A DNA stretch of 64,000 bases from Fontivita pretiosa (GCF_050410795.1 NZ_CP191258.1:496001-560000); one strand, 5' to 3'; shown: positions 8,037-17,084, counted from the stretch's first letter. Notes: a model not told the origin generated them from the sequence alone. Numbers and translations are program-made.

Positions 8037-8678
8037 TCAATCCTTTTCATCGTCGTTGTCTTCCGCTGAGCGCCGCGCCACTTCCGGCGCCCGATCCAGC
8101 ACCCGGTCGGCGCAGCCGTACTCGACGGCTTCCTCGGCGAACAGCCACTTGTTGCGGTCGAAATCGCGATGAATCTGCTCCTGGGTTTTGCCGGTGTAAT
8201 CGGACATCAGCCGGTACAGCCGGTCGCGCAGGCGAAGCATGTGGGCGGCCTCGATCCCCAGGTCGGTCGCCGGCCCCTGCAACACCCCGCCAATCAGCGG
8301 CTGATGCAGCATGATCTGCGAGTTCTGGAGGACGTAGCGTTTGCCCTTGGTTCCCGCGGCCAGCAGGCAGGCCGCCATGCTCGCCGCCAGACCGATGCAC
8401 GTCGTGGCCACATCGCATCGCAGAAACCGCATCGTGTCGATGATGCCCAGCCCCGCCGATACGCTGCCGCCCGGAGAGTTGATGTAAAGCTGAATGTCGC
8501 TTCGCGGATCGTCGTTGGACAGAAACAGCATCTGCGCGATGACGGTGTTGGCCGTCTCGTCCGTGATCGGCCCGCCGACGATGATGATCCGGTCCTTCAG
8601 CAGCCGCGAGTAGATGTCGTAGGCGCGCTCGCCGCGACCGGACTTTTCAATGACGATGGGAATGAGATTGTTGTTCAT
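8037..8678 (-). CDS. clpP: ATP-dependent Clp protease proteolytic subunit (paralogue 1)
   Basis: ClpP is the serine peptidase that forms the degradation chamber of the Clp complexes. The 213-residue product starts MNNNLIPIVIEKSGRGERAY at ATG 8678. An upstream in-frame extension to 8741 would translate intergenic repeat and is rejected. The catalytic Ser sits in GLAASMAACLLA and the His in IMLHQPLIGG. INSPGGSVSAG is the oxyanion-hole strand. The order clpP2 then clpP1 on the minus strand, with only a repeat between them, suggests coordinated expression. No Clp ATPase gene is in the window. Confidence 0.93.
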   Translation of the reverse strand: MNNNLIPIVIEKSGRGERAYDIYSRLLKDRIIIVGGPITDETANTVIAQMLFLSNDDPRSDIQLYINSPGGSVSAGLGIIDTMRFLRCDVATTCIGLAASMAACLLAAGTKGKRYVLQNSQIMLHQPLIGGVLQGPATDLGIEAAHMLRLRDRLYRLMSDYTGKTQEQIHRDFDRNKWLFAEEAVEYGCADRVLDRAPEVARRSAEDNDDEKD

Positions 8679-8680
8679 AG

Positions 8681-8756
8681 TGGTCAGTGGGCAGTGGCCA
8701 GCGATCGGCGGCCAGAGTTGTCGTGAGCAACCCCTGACCACGAATCGCTGGCCACT
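8681..8756. repeat. Intergenic inverted repeat between the two clpP genes
   Basis: AGTGGCCAGCGAT at 8693-8705 is the perfect complement of ATCGCTGGCCACT at 8744-8756. TGGTCAG at 8681-8687 pairs with CTGACCA at 8734-8740. It is a third word family of reiterated intergenic palindrome in this block. Confidence 0.65.
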
Positions 8757-8762
8757 TGTTTG

Positions 8763-9542
8763 CTACTTCGGCTTGCTTCCATCCGCGGCGGCTTCGGCGG
8801 CTTTGACGTCGCCGTCCAGCCCGATGACCTCATCGCAGATGCCGTACTTGACCGCCTCCTGGGCGCTGAAGAACCGGTCCCGTTCCGAATCCTCGCGGAT
8901 CCGCTCCGGGCTCTGCCCGGTGCACTGGGCCATGATGTTGATCAGCGTCTCCTTGGTTTTGAGGATCTCGTCGGCCTGGATCTGGATGTCCGCCGCCTGA
9001 CCGTACACGCCGCCGAACGGCTGATGGATCATCACCTTGGCGTTGGGCAGGATGAAGCGTTTGCCCTTTTTGCCGGCCATGAAGACGATCGCCCCGCCGC
9101 TCTCGGCCCGACCGATGCAGTAGGTGGCGATATCGCAACTGAGGAAACGCATGATGTCGTAAATCGCCAGCGTGTCATCGACCACCCCGCCGGGGCTGTT
9201 GATGTACAGGTTGATATCCTCGTTTTTCTTCAGGCTCTGAAGGTAGAGCATCTGCATGATGCAACGCGAGGCGCTGACGTGGTTGATCTCCCCGACCAGG
9301 AACACCACTCGATTTTCGAGCAGCAGCTCCTCGAGGGTCATCTCGCGATAGCGGTTCAGCCCCGCGCCCGGGGGACCGGGCATCACCATGGGCATCGCCA
9401 CCGGCCCGCGACCGGGAACCACCAGCGGCGGCGTTTCGCCGGAAGCGGCGATCGGCGCAGTCGGCTGCCGGCTCGCCGCGACGCTGCGCGCCATGCGATC
9501 CAGCGCCTCGGCGTTCATCCGTGTCGGATCAAACGTAGCCAT
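8763..9542 (-). CDS. clpP: ATP-dependent Clp protease proteolytic subunit (paralogue 2)
   Basis: This second ClpP-type subunit has 259 residues and an N-terminal extension of about 60 residues rich in Pro, Ala and Met ahead of LNRYREMTLEELLLENRVVFL. The nucleophile Ser is in CIGRAESGGAIV, replacing the usual AASMG context with ESGG, and the His is in VMIHQPFGGVYG. INSPGGVVDD is present. ATG 9542 has GGAG five bases upstream; the longer open frame to 9659 lacks a start context. Paired ClpP paralogues often form mixed rings. The altered active-site loop suggests a specialised role, but the triad Ser and His are kept. Confidence 0.92.
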   Translation of the reverse strand: MATFDPTRMNAEALDRMARSVAASRQPTAPIAASGETPPLVVPGRGPVAMPMVMPGPPGAGLNRYREMTLEELLLENRVVFLVGEINHVSASRCIMQMLYLQSLKKNEDINLYINSPGGVVDDTLAIYDIMRFLSCDIATYCIGRAESGGAIVFMAGKKGKRFILPNAKVMIHQPFGGVYGQAADIQIQADEILKTKETLINIMAQCTGQSPERIREDSERDRFFSAQEAVKYGICDEVIGLDGDVKAAEAAADGSKPK

Positions 9543-9714
9543 TCGTCTCCTGTTCTGTGTCGCTTGTTCAACAAATCGTTGCACGCGCGGCGGATGGTAT
9601 GCCCCGGACCCGGCAAATTCAACGTGATCGCCCCCTGGCGCCGCCGCCGACGACCACACCGCGCCGGCCGCCAGTTTGCTACTCTCATGCCCCTAGCGCA
9701 TCCTATGCTGTGTC

Positions 9715-11280
9715 ATGAACAGACTGCTCTCAAGACTCGCCGTCGCCTGCCTGGGACTTCTGGCGATCCTGCCCGGCTGCGCCCGCACCACGCCACCGAC
9801 GGCCAGCAGCGGCCGGGTCCGGCAGACAGCCACCCAACCGGTTGCCGAGCAGAGCAGCCCGCCGCAGATCGACCACGCTCAGGCCGCTGGCTCCAGCGCC
9901 GACCTGGCCCCGCCCAGGCACGGAACCGAAAAACAGATCCAGGTCCTGCCGCAGGTCCGCAGGATCTTTCCCCCCGCGACCCCCGAGGCCATCGTCCGCG
10001 TCACCGAAAAAGTCTTTCCTGCCGTCGTGAGGCTGGACGTGGCCCAGGAGATTTACACCGAAGGCAAGCGTAATCTCCAGCGCGGCATCGGCTCGGGCGT
10101 GATCATCGATCCGCAGGGCCATATCCTGACCAACTATCACGTCGCCGGACGTGCCGCCGAGATCTACGTCACGCTGGCCAACAAGGAGCGTGTGCCGGCC
10201 AGGCTCATCGGGGATGACCACTGGACCGACATCGCCGTCGTTCAGCTCGACATGGAGACCATCAGCCGAAAGAAGATCCCCTTCGCGTGGGCCGAGCTGG
10301 GCGACAGCGATTCGCTGGTGGTGGGTCAGGACGTGATCGCCATCGGCACGCCGTTCGGCCTCACGCGCACCATGACCCTGGGGATCGTCTCCAACAACGA
10401 GCGGACGTTCTATCCCGAGCGGCAGAAGATCGACGAGTACGAAACCGGCGAGTTTAGCAACTGGATCCAGATGGACACCCCGATCGCCCCGGGCAACAGC
10501 GGCGGGCCGCTGGTGGACATCAATGGCAAGGTCGTCGGCATCAATACCCGCGGCATCCGCGGACAGGCTCTGAACTTCGCCATCCCGATCAATACCGCCA
10601 AGGAAGTGGCGCTGGCGATCCTCCGCAGCGCCTCGGCGGACAAGAAGGGCCGTGTTGAGCGCGCCGACCTTGGGATCGACCTCAAGCCACTCCAGGACCT
10701 GGAGACGTTCTACGAGATCGACATCAACAAGGGCGTGCTGATCAACAGCGTCGATCGCGGCTCCCCCGCCGCTGTGGCGGGCGTCAAGGTCCAGGACATC
10801 CTGCTGGAGATCAACGGCAGACCGATCAACGTCCGCTTTCCCGAGGAAGTCGCCCCGGCCAGGAAAGTGATCGCCGATCTGCCTGTCGGGCAGGAGGTGA
10901 GCCTCAAGCTCCTCCGCCGCGGGCAGATCATCACGCTGACCGCCACGACGCAGAAGCTGGAAGGCGCCGTCGGCGAGGAGCGCGAGATGAAGGCCTGGGG
11001 CCTGAGCATCCGCGACGTCACCCGCACCTACGCCAACGAAGCCCAGCTCGACGACGACAGCGGCGTGGTCGTCACCACGATGAGCCCCGGCTACCCCGCC
11101 GCCAAGGCCGGACTGGAGCCCAACGACGTCATCCGCTCGATCAATCAGCAGCCGGTCAGCGATCTGGAGGAGTTTGTCAGGCTTTACGAGCAGTCGATCA
11201 ACGACAAGCAAGAGCGCCTGTTGCTCGAAATCCAGCGTGGCCGCGGACGACGCTTCGCCGTGCTGAAGATGACCTATTGA
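9715..11280 (+). CDS. HtrA/DegP-type serine protease, predicted lipoprotein with two PDZ domains
   Basis: This is a cell-envelope protease and chaperone of the S1C family, 521 residues long. The N-terminus is a lipoprotein signal with lipobox LAILPGC (Cys about 22). After a low-complexity linker the trypsin-like domain carries the complete triad: His in LTNYHVAG, Asp in HWTDIAVVQ and Ser in APGNSGGPLVD. Two PDZ domains follow, near residues 320-420 and 430-515 (KGVLINSVDRGSPAAVAGVK, VVTTMSPGYPAAKAGLEPND). The next gene encodes a related but catalytically dead protein, suggesting a functional pair at the outer membrane. Confidence 0.92.
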   Translation: MNRLLSRLAVACLGLLAILPGCARTTPPTASSGRVRQTATQPVAEQSSPPQIDHAQAAGSSADLAPPRHGTEKQIQVLPQVRRIFPPATPEAIVRVTEKVFPAVVRLDVAQEIYTEGKRNLQRGIGSGVIIDPQGHILTNYHVAGRAAEIYVTLANKERVPARLIGDDHWTDIAVVQLDMETISRKKIPFAWAELGDSDSLVVGQDVIAIGTPFGLTRTMTLGIVSNNERTFYPERQKIDEYETGEFSNWIQMDTPIAPGNSGGPLVDINGKVVGINTRGIRGQALNFAIPINTAKEVALAILRSASADKKGRVERADLGIDLKPLQDLETFYEIDINKGVLINSVDRGSPAAVAGVKVQDILLEINGRPINVRFPEEVAPARKVIADLPVGQEVSLKLLRRGQIITLTATTQKLEGAVGEEREMKAWGLSIRDVTRTYANEAQLDDDSGVVVTTMSPGYPAAKAGLEPNDVIRSINQQPVSDLEEFVRLYEQSINDKQERLLLEIQRGRGRRFAVLKMTY

Positions 11281-11350
11281 ACCCGATTCATTCCGTCACA
11301 GACGGCAAACGAGGCCCATTCGAATTCCACTGGAAGAAAAACTGGCACTC

Positions 11351-12790
11351 ATGACCCTATCTCACCTGCACAAGTCCATCGCGGCACTGCTGACTCTCCT
11401 CGGTCTTGTTTGCGTGTCGCTCGGCGCCGTCGATCCCCAACTCATCCGCGACATCCACGAGCGCGCGACGCCGTCGCTGGTCGTCGTTCAATACACCTAC
11501 GAGGGCGAGCTCGGCCGCCGCGAGCTGCACGCCGCGGGGATTGTGGTCGGCGATGATGGACTGGTCATCGCCTCGGGAACCTTCACCCCGGTTCAGATCC
11601 CCGACGAGCAGATGACCGAGTTCAAAATCATCATCCCCGGCGACGACCAGACCGAGATCGATGCCGATTTCCTCGGGCGCGACGATCGCACGAACATCGC
11701 CTTCATCAAGGCCAGGCCAGAGCAGCCTTCGCCCTCGACGCAATCGACTCAGCCCGCGACGGCGCCGCGCGCCTGGACGCCGCTGCGTTTTGAGGATGTT
11801 GCGCTGGCCGTCGGTGAGCCGGTGATCTGCGTCGGGCTGCTGCCCAAAGACGCGGGCTATCGTTCGTACGTCACCGCAGCCAGCGTGTCGGCGCTGCTGC
11901 GCGGGCCGGTGCCGCAGGTGCTGGTCAGCGGCGAAGGGCTGTGCGCCGTCGGCTCGCCGGTGTTCGACGGGCACGGCCGGGCCGTCGGCATCGTCCACGC
12001 GCAGGAGAATCAATCGCCATTCTTGAACGATCCGCGCGAGCCGATGGCACCGGTGTTTACTCCGCCACGGCTGTTCGTTCCCGCCAGCGACTTCCTGCTC
12101 AGCTTGAATGATCCGCCGGTAAAAGGCCAGCCGCTGAAGTATCCGCACATCGGCGTGGCCCAGCTCAGCGGGCTGAAGAAGGAGGTCGCCGAGTACTTCG
12201 GGCTGGAGAACCAGCCGGCGGTGCAGGTCGGCGACGTGATCAGCGGCTTCCCCGCGGACAAGGCGGGGCTGAAACGCGGTGACATCATTGTGAAGGTCAA
12301 CGGCCAGCCGCTGGAGCGCGGCGACGATCCGGATGAAACGCCCCTGATCATGACGCGAAAAATCGCGCGGATGAAGGTCGGGCAGGACGTCACCTTCACG
12401 GTGGTGCGCGGACGCGGACAACCGCCGCGGGAAATCACCGTCACGCTCGAAGAGCGCCCGATGCAGGCCAACAAGGCCAAGCGCTTCTTCGCCGAGGATC
12501 TGGGCTTTACCGCCAGGCAGATTGTCTTCGAGGACACCTACGTTCGCCGGCTTCCATCCGACACGCGAGGCGTGGTGGTCGCGCTGGTCAAGCCCAACAG
12601 TTCCGCGCAGACCGCAAAGCTTCAGCATGGCGATCTGATCACGCGGCTGAATCAGTCCACGATCGAATCGCTGGATGACTTCAAGAGCCAGTACCAGACC
12701 TTCCGCAAGGAGCAGCCCCGCGAGGCAGTCGTGCTGGAAGTGCTGCGCGGCGTGAACACCCAGATCATCCGCATCGAGCCGCCCCAATAG
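11351..12790 (+). CDS. HtrA-like pseudoprotease with PDZ domains
   Basis: The 479-residue secreted protein has a Sec-type signal peptide (SIAALLTLLGLVCVSLGA), an HtrA-like protease domain and two PDZ domains (near 285-370 and 395-475). The catalytic residues appear lost. The His position reads VIASGTFTP instead of LTNxHV, the Asp position reads DDRTNIAFIK with Asn, and the Ser loop reads GLCAVGSPVFD instead of GNSGGP. The fold and the PDZ peptide-binding grooves (AGLKRGDIIVKVNGQPL) are intact. It follows the active HtrA gene by 70 bases. It is probably an adaptor or regulator, not an active protease; this is inferred from motif loss. Confidence 0.82.
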   Translation: MTLSHLHKSIAALLTLLGLVCVSLGAVDPQLIRDIHERATPSLVVVQYTYEGELGRRELHAAGIVVGDDGLVIASGTFTPVQIPDEQMTEFKIIIPGDDQTEIDADFLGRDDRTNIAFIKARPEQPSPSTQSTQPATAPRAWTPLRFEDVALAVGEPVICVGLLPKDAGYRSYVTAASVSALLRGPVPQVLVSGEGLCAVGSPVFDGHGRAVGIVHAQENQSPFLNDPREPMAPVFTPPRLFVPASDFLLSLNDPPVKGQPLKYPHIGVAQLSGLKKEVAEYFGLENQPAVQVGDVISGFPADKAGLKRGDIIVKVNGQPLERGDDPDETPLIMTRKIARMKVGQDVTFTVVRGRGQPPREITVTLEERPMQANKAKRFFAEDLGFTARQIVFEDTYVRRLPSDTRGVVVALVKPNSSAQTAKLQHGDLITRLNQSTIESLDDFKSQYQTFRKEQPREAVVLEVLRGVNTQIIRIEPPQ

Positions 12791-12892
12791 CCCGACTTGA
12801 CCGCGGGATCGTCCGGGAACATCATGGCGCGCGGCCGAGGCGGCGTGTGTACGCGCCAGTAAAGCCAGACGATCGCAGGAGACCCACGAGCC

Positions 12893-14053
12893 GTGAGCCT
12901 CATGGCAAAGACAGTCAGTGGCATCGGACCGCGCCGTGTCGCCGCGGGCGACGGGTCGCTTGCAGTGCCGCGCGGCTTCGTGCTTGCGATTGCATGGGTT
13001 TTGTTGCTGAGTCTGTGTCGGGCGGGTCTGGCGGATTCGCTGTTTGTCGGATCCCTGGAGCGCAAGAATGTCCTGATCCGGGATCTGAAAGACGGCATGG
13101 TGGTTTATGAGATCAACGGTCGCGCCAGCGAGATCGAGGCCGGTAAGGTAACCCGACTGCTCGTCAGCGGCGAGCCGGCACTTACCGCCGCCGAGCAGGC
13201 CTACGCCGCAGCGGAGTGGGACCAGGCGGTTGACGGCTATCAGAAGGCGATCCGCACCACCAGCAAGCCGTGGGTCAAGAGCTGGGCGGCGCAACGGCTG
13301 ATTGACGCGGCCAACCGCACCGGGCGATTCGACGCCGCCGCCACAGCCTATATCCTCGTGCTGCTGGAGGATCCGAACCGAGCGGCAGGCATGAAGCCGG
13401 CGATGCCGCAGTCCGGCTCGACGTATCTGGACACCGCGGTTCAGGATGTCAACAACGCGATGAACGATCCGAAACTCACCGTCGAGCAGCGCCGCGCCCT
13501 GCTGGGGTTCCTGGTGGAACTGCATCAGGCCCGCAAAGATGCGGCGGCGGAGGATGCCGCCTACGAGCAGCTCGCGCGGCTTCCAGGCGCCGATGTCAAT
13601 GATCCCGGCGCACGGCGGATTCTGGCCAAACGCAAGCTCTCTGTCGCCTCGCGGGCGCTGGATGCGGCAGATTACCTGAAGGCGATCAACGAGATCGAGG
13701 CAAGTAAGGCAATCTTCACCGAACCGGCTCAGCAGGCCGATGCGCTGTTCATCATCGCCCAGGCCCGGCATGGACTGGCCACGGGCCAGCCCGACGCCAA
13801 GCTGCTGAAGGACGCGGCGCTGGCGTACATGCGGGTGGTGGCGCTGGCCAAAGACGAACCGGGCCGGCCCCATGTCGTCCAGAGCCTGCTCAGCACCGCC
13901 GACATTCTTCAGCAGCTTGGCGAGCCTGCGTCCGCCCGGCAGCTCTACGAACAGGTGCTGGCCCAGTACGGGGACGATCCCGACGCCCGCCACGCTCGCG
14001 ACGCACTGAATCGCCTCAACAATCCAAGACCACCGGCAAGCGGTAACCGCTAA
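12893..14053 (+). CDS. Secreted TPR-like repeat protein
   Basis: The 386-residue product starts at GTG 12893 with AGGAG 11 bases upstream. A hydrophobic signal segment (FVLAIAWVLLLSLCRAGLA, about residues 29-47) is followed by a short beta region (LFVGSLERKNVLIRDLKDGM) and a long alpha-helical region with TPR-like pairs, for example AEQAYAAAEWDQAVDGYQKA and the C-terminal ADILQQLGEPASARQLYEQV. TPR scaffolds mediate protein assembly. Its position between the HtrA pair and a PpiD-like foldase suggests a role in envelope protein assembly, as an inference from context. No catalytic motif is seen. Confidence 0.75.
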   Translation: MSLMAKTVSGIGPRRVAAGDGSLAVPRGFVLAIAWVLLLSLCRAGLADSLFVGSLERKNVLIRDLKDGMVVYEINGRASEIEAGKVTRLLVSGEPALTAAEQAYAAAEWDQAVDGYQKAIRTTSKPWVKSWAAQRLIDAANRTGRFDAAATAYILVLLEDPNRAAGMKPAMPQSGSTYLDTAVQDVNNAMNDPKLTVEQRRALLGFLVELHQARKDAAAEDAAYEQLARLPGADVNDPGARRILAKRKLSVASRALDAADYLKAINEIEASKAIFTEPAQQADALFIIAQARHGLATGQPDAKLLKDAALAYMRVVALAKDEPGRPHVVQSLLSTADILQQLGEPASARQLYEQVLAQYGDDPDARHARDALNRLNNPRPPASGNR

Positions 14054-14085
14054 CCGATCCATCACCCCCAACTGACAAACAACGC

Positions 14086-16164
14086 ATGTACGCTTACATC
14101 CGAAAAAACCAGAAGAAAGTGATGGCCATCCTGGGCGTGATCCTGATGATCGCGTTCATCATCCCCACCGGCATCCGCGCCACCCGCCCGGACATGGAAC
14201 ACGTGGTCGGCCAGATCGGCTCCGAGAAGATCTATCGCGAGCAGATCCAGGCCGCCGAGGATGAATGGCGCTTCATCGCCGAGACGGTGCTTCAGCGCAA
14301 CCCCGCCGCCGCCGTGGATTCACAGCAATCCCAGTGGGCTTCGATTCTCACGATGCTGCCCGAGCAGATCGTGCGGCCAATCGAGCGGCAACCCGAAACC
14401 TACTTCCTGCTTCAGGCCGAAGCCAGACAGATGGGATTGTCACCGAACCTGGCGGAAGCCGAACAGTTTCTCTCCGGGGAGACTGCGGGCATCCGTTACC
14501 AGGGCCGCGTGATGTCACTGGCGGACCTGAGCCAGGTGGACCCGCGATTCGCCGAACAGACCAAACGCGCCGTCGCCGAGCTGCTGATGGTGCTCTCAGC
14601 GTTCGACCGCGCGGTGCAGGCGGTGAAGCTTTCGGCGCCGCTGGTCGAGCACGAGCTGGCCGCCTCCATGCAGCAGATCAAGCTCAACATTGTGGACTTC
14701 TCCGCCGCGGACTTTGAGGCTTCGGTCCCCGAGCCGACGGAACAGCAGCTTCAGGAGCAGTTCCAGCGTTACGCCGACGTGCTGCCCGGCGCCACCCCCA
14801 CCGAAGCCAACCCCTTCGGCTTTGGCTACAAGCTTCCCAACCGCGTCAAGCTCCAGTACATCGCCATCCCGCGCCAGCAGGTGCGTCAGGCGGTGCGCGC
14901 CACCAAATCGGATTACGACTGGGAGGTCGAGGCCTACAAGTACTATCTGCGGTATCCCGAGCGCTTCCCCGCCACCCAGCCGCAGTCCCCCACCACAACC
15001 AGCACCGATGCGTTCACGCTCGGCGGAGGATCGGCCCCGACCACGGCCGCGGCGCCGACCACGCAGCCCTTCGAGCAGGTGCGTGATGAAATCATCACCA
15101 CCCTGCTGGAGCCACAGATCGACAAGCTTCAGAGACAGATCCAGAATGAAATCCTCCAGAAGCTGAATCAGGGATACGAGGCGTACCGTGCTGCGACAAC
15201 GACTGCCCCGGCCACCGCGCCGCAGTCGGCCACACGCCCCGCGGGCTACGAGAGCTTCCAGTTCCTTCAGGACCTGGCACGGCAGATCGAGCAGAAGTAC
15301 AACGTCACGCCCACGGTGGCGGCGATCAACGAATACAAAGGCCCGCTGGAGCTGCGGCTGCTGCCCGGGATCGGGCAGGCGAGCCTGTTTGCCGACTTTG
15401 CGATGTTCGCCGAGCCGTTTGTCCCGCCGGACCAGCGCGATCAGCCGGCGGTGTTGAGCCTGTACGAGCCATCCAAGCCTCTGCCGGACGATGCCGGGAA
15501 CGTGTACATCTTCCGCCTGACCGACGCCGTGCCCGCACAGCGTCCCGGGAGCATCGAGCCGGTTCGGGAGCAGGTGGTGGCGGACTGGAAAAAGGCCCGC
15601 GCCTTCGAGGCCGCCCGCGCCGCGGCGCAGCAGCTTCTGGAGGCCGCCCGACAGCACGCCGCCGGGCTGGCCGCCGCCGCGGTCGATCGCAAGCTGATCA
15701 CCACCGGCGCGTTCTCCCTGAATGAGCCGGTGCCCAACTATCCGCTCAGTTCCCGCTCACAGGCCAAACTTGGGCTTGAGGCCCATGCCCTGCTGGGCGC
15801 GATCGCCCGTGCCGCATCGACGACTGCCCCGGCCACGCAACCGCTTCAGCGTCCGATGGGGCTGGTTGAGCTACCCGCCGACGGCAAAGTCGCCGTGATC
15901 GAGCTGGTCGAAGTCCGCAGCGATCTGAAGCCCGAGATCGCCGAGCTGGCGCGCCTGCGTGCGGCGTCGGGGCTGCGGCAGGCGTATCAGCAGCTCATGC
16001 TTTCCGACTGGTTCACGTATGAAGCGGTCGCCGCCCGACTGGGGTACATCGACCACACCGGCCGGGCGGGTCGCTCCACTCGCGGCAGGCCCTCGCCGCA
16101 GCCCGCGGAGTCGCCGCTTGCGCCTCCGCCGCCCGCCATGCCGTTGTCGGCGTTGCGGCAGTGA
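14086..16164 (+). CDS. Membrane-anchored PpiD/SurA-like periplasmic foldase
   Basis: The 692-residue protein has a short cytosolic Lys-rich N-terminus (YIRKNQKKV), one transmembrane helix (about residues 13-31), then a SurA-N-like chaperone region (QIGSEKIYREQIQAAEDEWR) and long helical segments. This layout matches PpiD, the inner-membrane folding factor that meets exported proteins at the translocon. A parvulin catalytic signature is not recognisable, and two low-complexity Thr/Pro/Ala linkers (around 300-330 and 370-385) interrupt the middle. It may therefore be a chaperone without isomerase activity. It ends in a Pro-rich tail and sits just after the HtrA/TPR genes. Confidence 0.75.
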   Translation: MYAYIRKNQKKVMAILGVILMIAFIIPTGIRATRPDMEHVVGQIGSEKIYREQIQAAEDEWRFIAETVLQRNPAAAVDSQQSQWASILTMLPEQIVRPIERQPETYFLLQAEARQMGLSPNLAEAEQFLSGETAGIRYQGRVMSLADLSQVDPRFAEQTKRAVAELLMVLSAFDRAVQAVKLSAPLVEHELAASMQQIKLNIVDFSAADFEASVPEPTEQQLQEQFQRYADVLPGATPTEANPFGFGYKLPNRVKLQYIAIPRQQVRQAVRATKSDYDWEVEAYKYYLRYPERFPATQPQSPTTTSTDAFTLGGGSAPTTAAAPTTQPFEQVRDEIITTLLEPQIDKLQRQIQNEILQKLNQGYEAYRAATTTAPATAPQSATRPAGYESFQFLQDLARQIEQKYNVTPTVAAINEYKGPLELRLLPGIGQASLFADFAMFAEPFVPPDQRDQPAVLSLYEPSKPLPDDAGNVYIFRLTDAVPAQRPGSIEPVREQVVADWKKARAFEAARAAAQQLLEAARQHAAGLAAAAVDRKLITTGAFSLNEPVPNYPLSSRSQAKLGLEAHALLGAIARAASTTAPATQPLQRPMGLVELPADGKVAVIELVEVRSDLKPEIAELARLRAASGLRQAYQQLMLSDWFTYEAVAARLGYIDHTGRAGRSTRGRPSPQPAESPLAPPPPAMPLSALRQ

Positions 16165-16239
16165 GGCTCCGAACCGCCCGGGTCGGCATACGTAAAAACC
16201 TTGCCGCCGGATTTGTCGGCGCATGCGCCGGGCGCGTGC

Positions 16240-16267
16240 TTGACAAGTCGACCCCCGCGGCTAAAGT
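16240..16267 (+). promoter_or_regulatory. Sigma70-type promoter for tRNA-Lys / efp
   Basis: TTGACA at 16240-16245 and TAAAGT at 16262-16267 are separated by 16 bases. The tRNA gene starts 53 bases further on and efp follows it, so one transcript may cover both. Confidence 0.55.
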
Positions 16268-16320
16268 CAGCACAGTCCGCCAGGCCGTGGGAGCCGCACT
16301 GGCACTCAAGCCGCTTTTAC

Positions 16321-16393
<73 letters not shown>

Positions 16394-16426
16394 TTTACCA
16401 TTAACCCTGATTTAGTAAGGATTTGC

Positions 16427-16981
16427 ATGCGAGCCAGTGACATTCGTCGTGGGCAGGCCGTCATTCTCGACGGCAGGCTCTATGTCGTGACCAACGCCGA
16501 TCACAACACCCCGGGGAACCTGCGCGCCAAGGTCCAGTTCAAGCTCCGTGACGTCGTCAAAGGAAACATCATCGATCGGCGTGTCGGCGCCACCGATGAC
16601 ATCGAGACCGCAACGCTTGATCGCCGGCAGGTCGAATACCTCTACTCCGACAACACCGGGCACGTGATCATGGACCTCGAAACGTACGACCAGTTCACGA
16701 TCCCCAAGGAAGTGTTCGGCGAGGACATCAAGTTCCTCAAGCCTAACACGCAGTTCACGGCGCTGTTCTACGACGGCAAGGTGCTCAGCTACGAGCTGCC
16801 CAAAACAGTCGATCTGAAGGTGACCGACACCCAGCCGGGGATTAAGGGCGCCACCGCAACCAACCAGTTGAAAGATGCGGAACTGGAGACCGGGCTGCGG
16901 ACGCGCGTGCCGCCTTTCATCGAGATCGGCGAGGTTGTGCGCGTCAGCACCGAGACCGGCGAATACATCAGCCGGGCGTAA
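16427..16981 (+). CDS. efp: Translation elongation factor P
   Basis: EF-P binds between the P and E sites and rescues ribosomes stalled at polyproline. The 184-residue product covers the KOW-like domain and two OB folds, ending in the conserved VRVSTETGEYISRA. Other signatures are VEYLYSDNTGHVIMDLETYDQ and GIKGATATNQLKDAELETGL. In the domain I loop that normally reads PGKG, with a modified Lys34, this protein reads TPGNLRAK, so Asn occupies the modified position. It is preceded by tRNA-Lys and followed by a strong terminator. Confidence 0.95.
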   Translation: MRASDIRRGQAVILDGRLYVVTNADHNTPGNLRAKVQFKLRDVVKGNIIDRRVGATDDIETATLDRRQVEYLYSDNTGHVIMDLETYDQFTIPKEVFGEDIKFLKPNTQFTALFYDGKVLSYELPKTVDLKVTDTQPGIKGATATNQLKDAELETGLRTRVPPFIEIGEVVRVSTETGEYISRA

Positions 16982-17018
16982 GCAGCGAGTCTGGATCAGT
17001 CCTACACGAGAACCATGT

Positions 17019-17048
17019 GCCCACGACCAGGTCGTGGGCTTTTTGTTT
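17019..17048 (+). terminator. Rho-independent terminator after efp
   Basis: GCCCACGACC at 17019-17028 and GGTCGTGGGC at 17030-17039 form a strong GC stem with a tight loop, followed at once by TTTTTGTTT (17040-17048). Confidence 0.85.
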
Positions 17049-17078
17049 GCGCCCTGTCGCGTGCGGCTGGCCACGGGC

Positions 17079-17084
17079 TATAAT
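17079..17084 (+). promoter_or_regulatory. Probable -10 box (TATAAT) upstream of the malic enzyme gene
   Basis: TATAAT lies 21 bases before the malic enzyme start, just after the efp terminator. A weak TGTCGC at 17055-17060 is a possible -35 at 18-base spacing. Confidence 0.4.

Noticed and set aside
9730..11211. 493-codon minus-strand frame opposite the HtrA gene
   Set aside because: The plus strand encodes a complete HtrA with triad and PDZ domains; the antisense frame is compositionally odd (His/Asp/Leu-rich).
11357..14071. 904-codon minus-strand frame opposite two envelope genes
   Set aside because: It runs across two real plus-strand genes and the gap between them; length reflects high GC, not coding.
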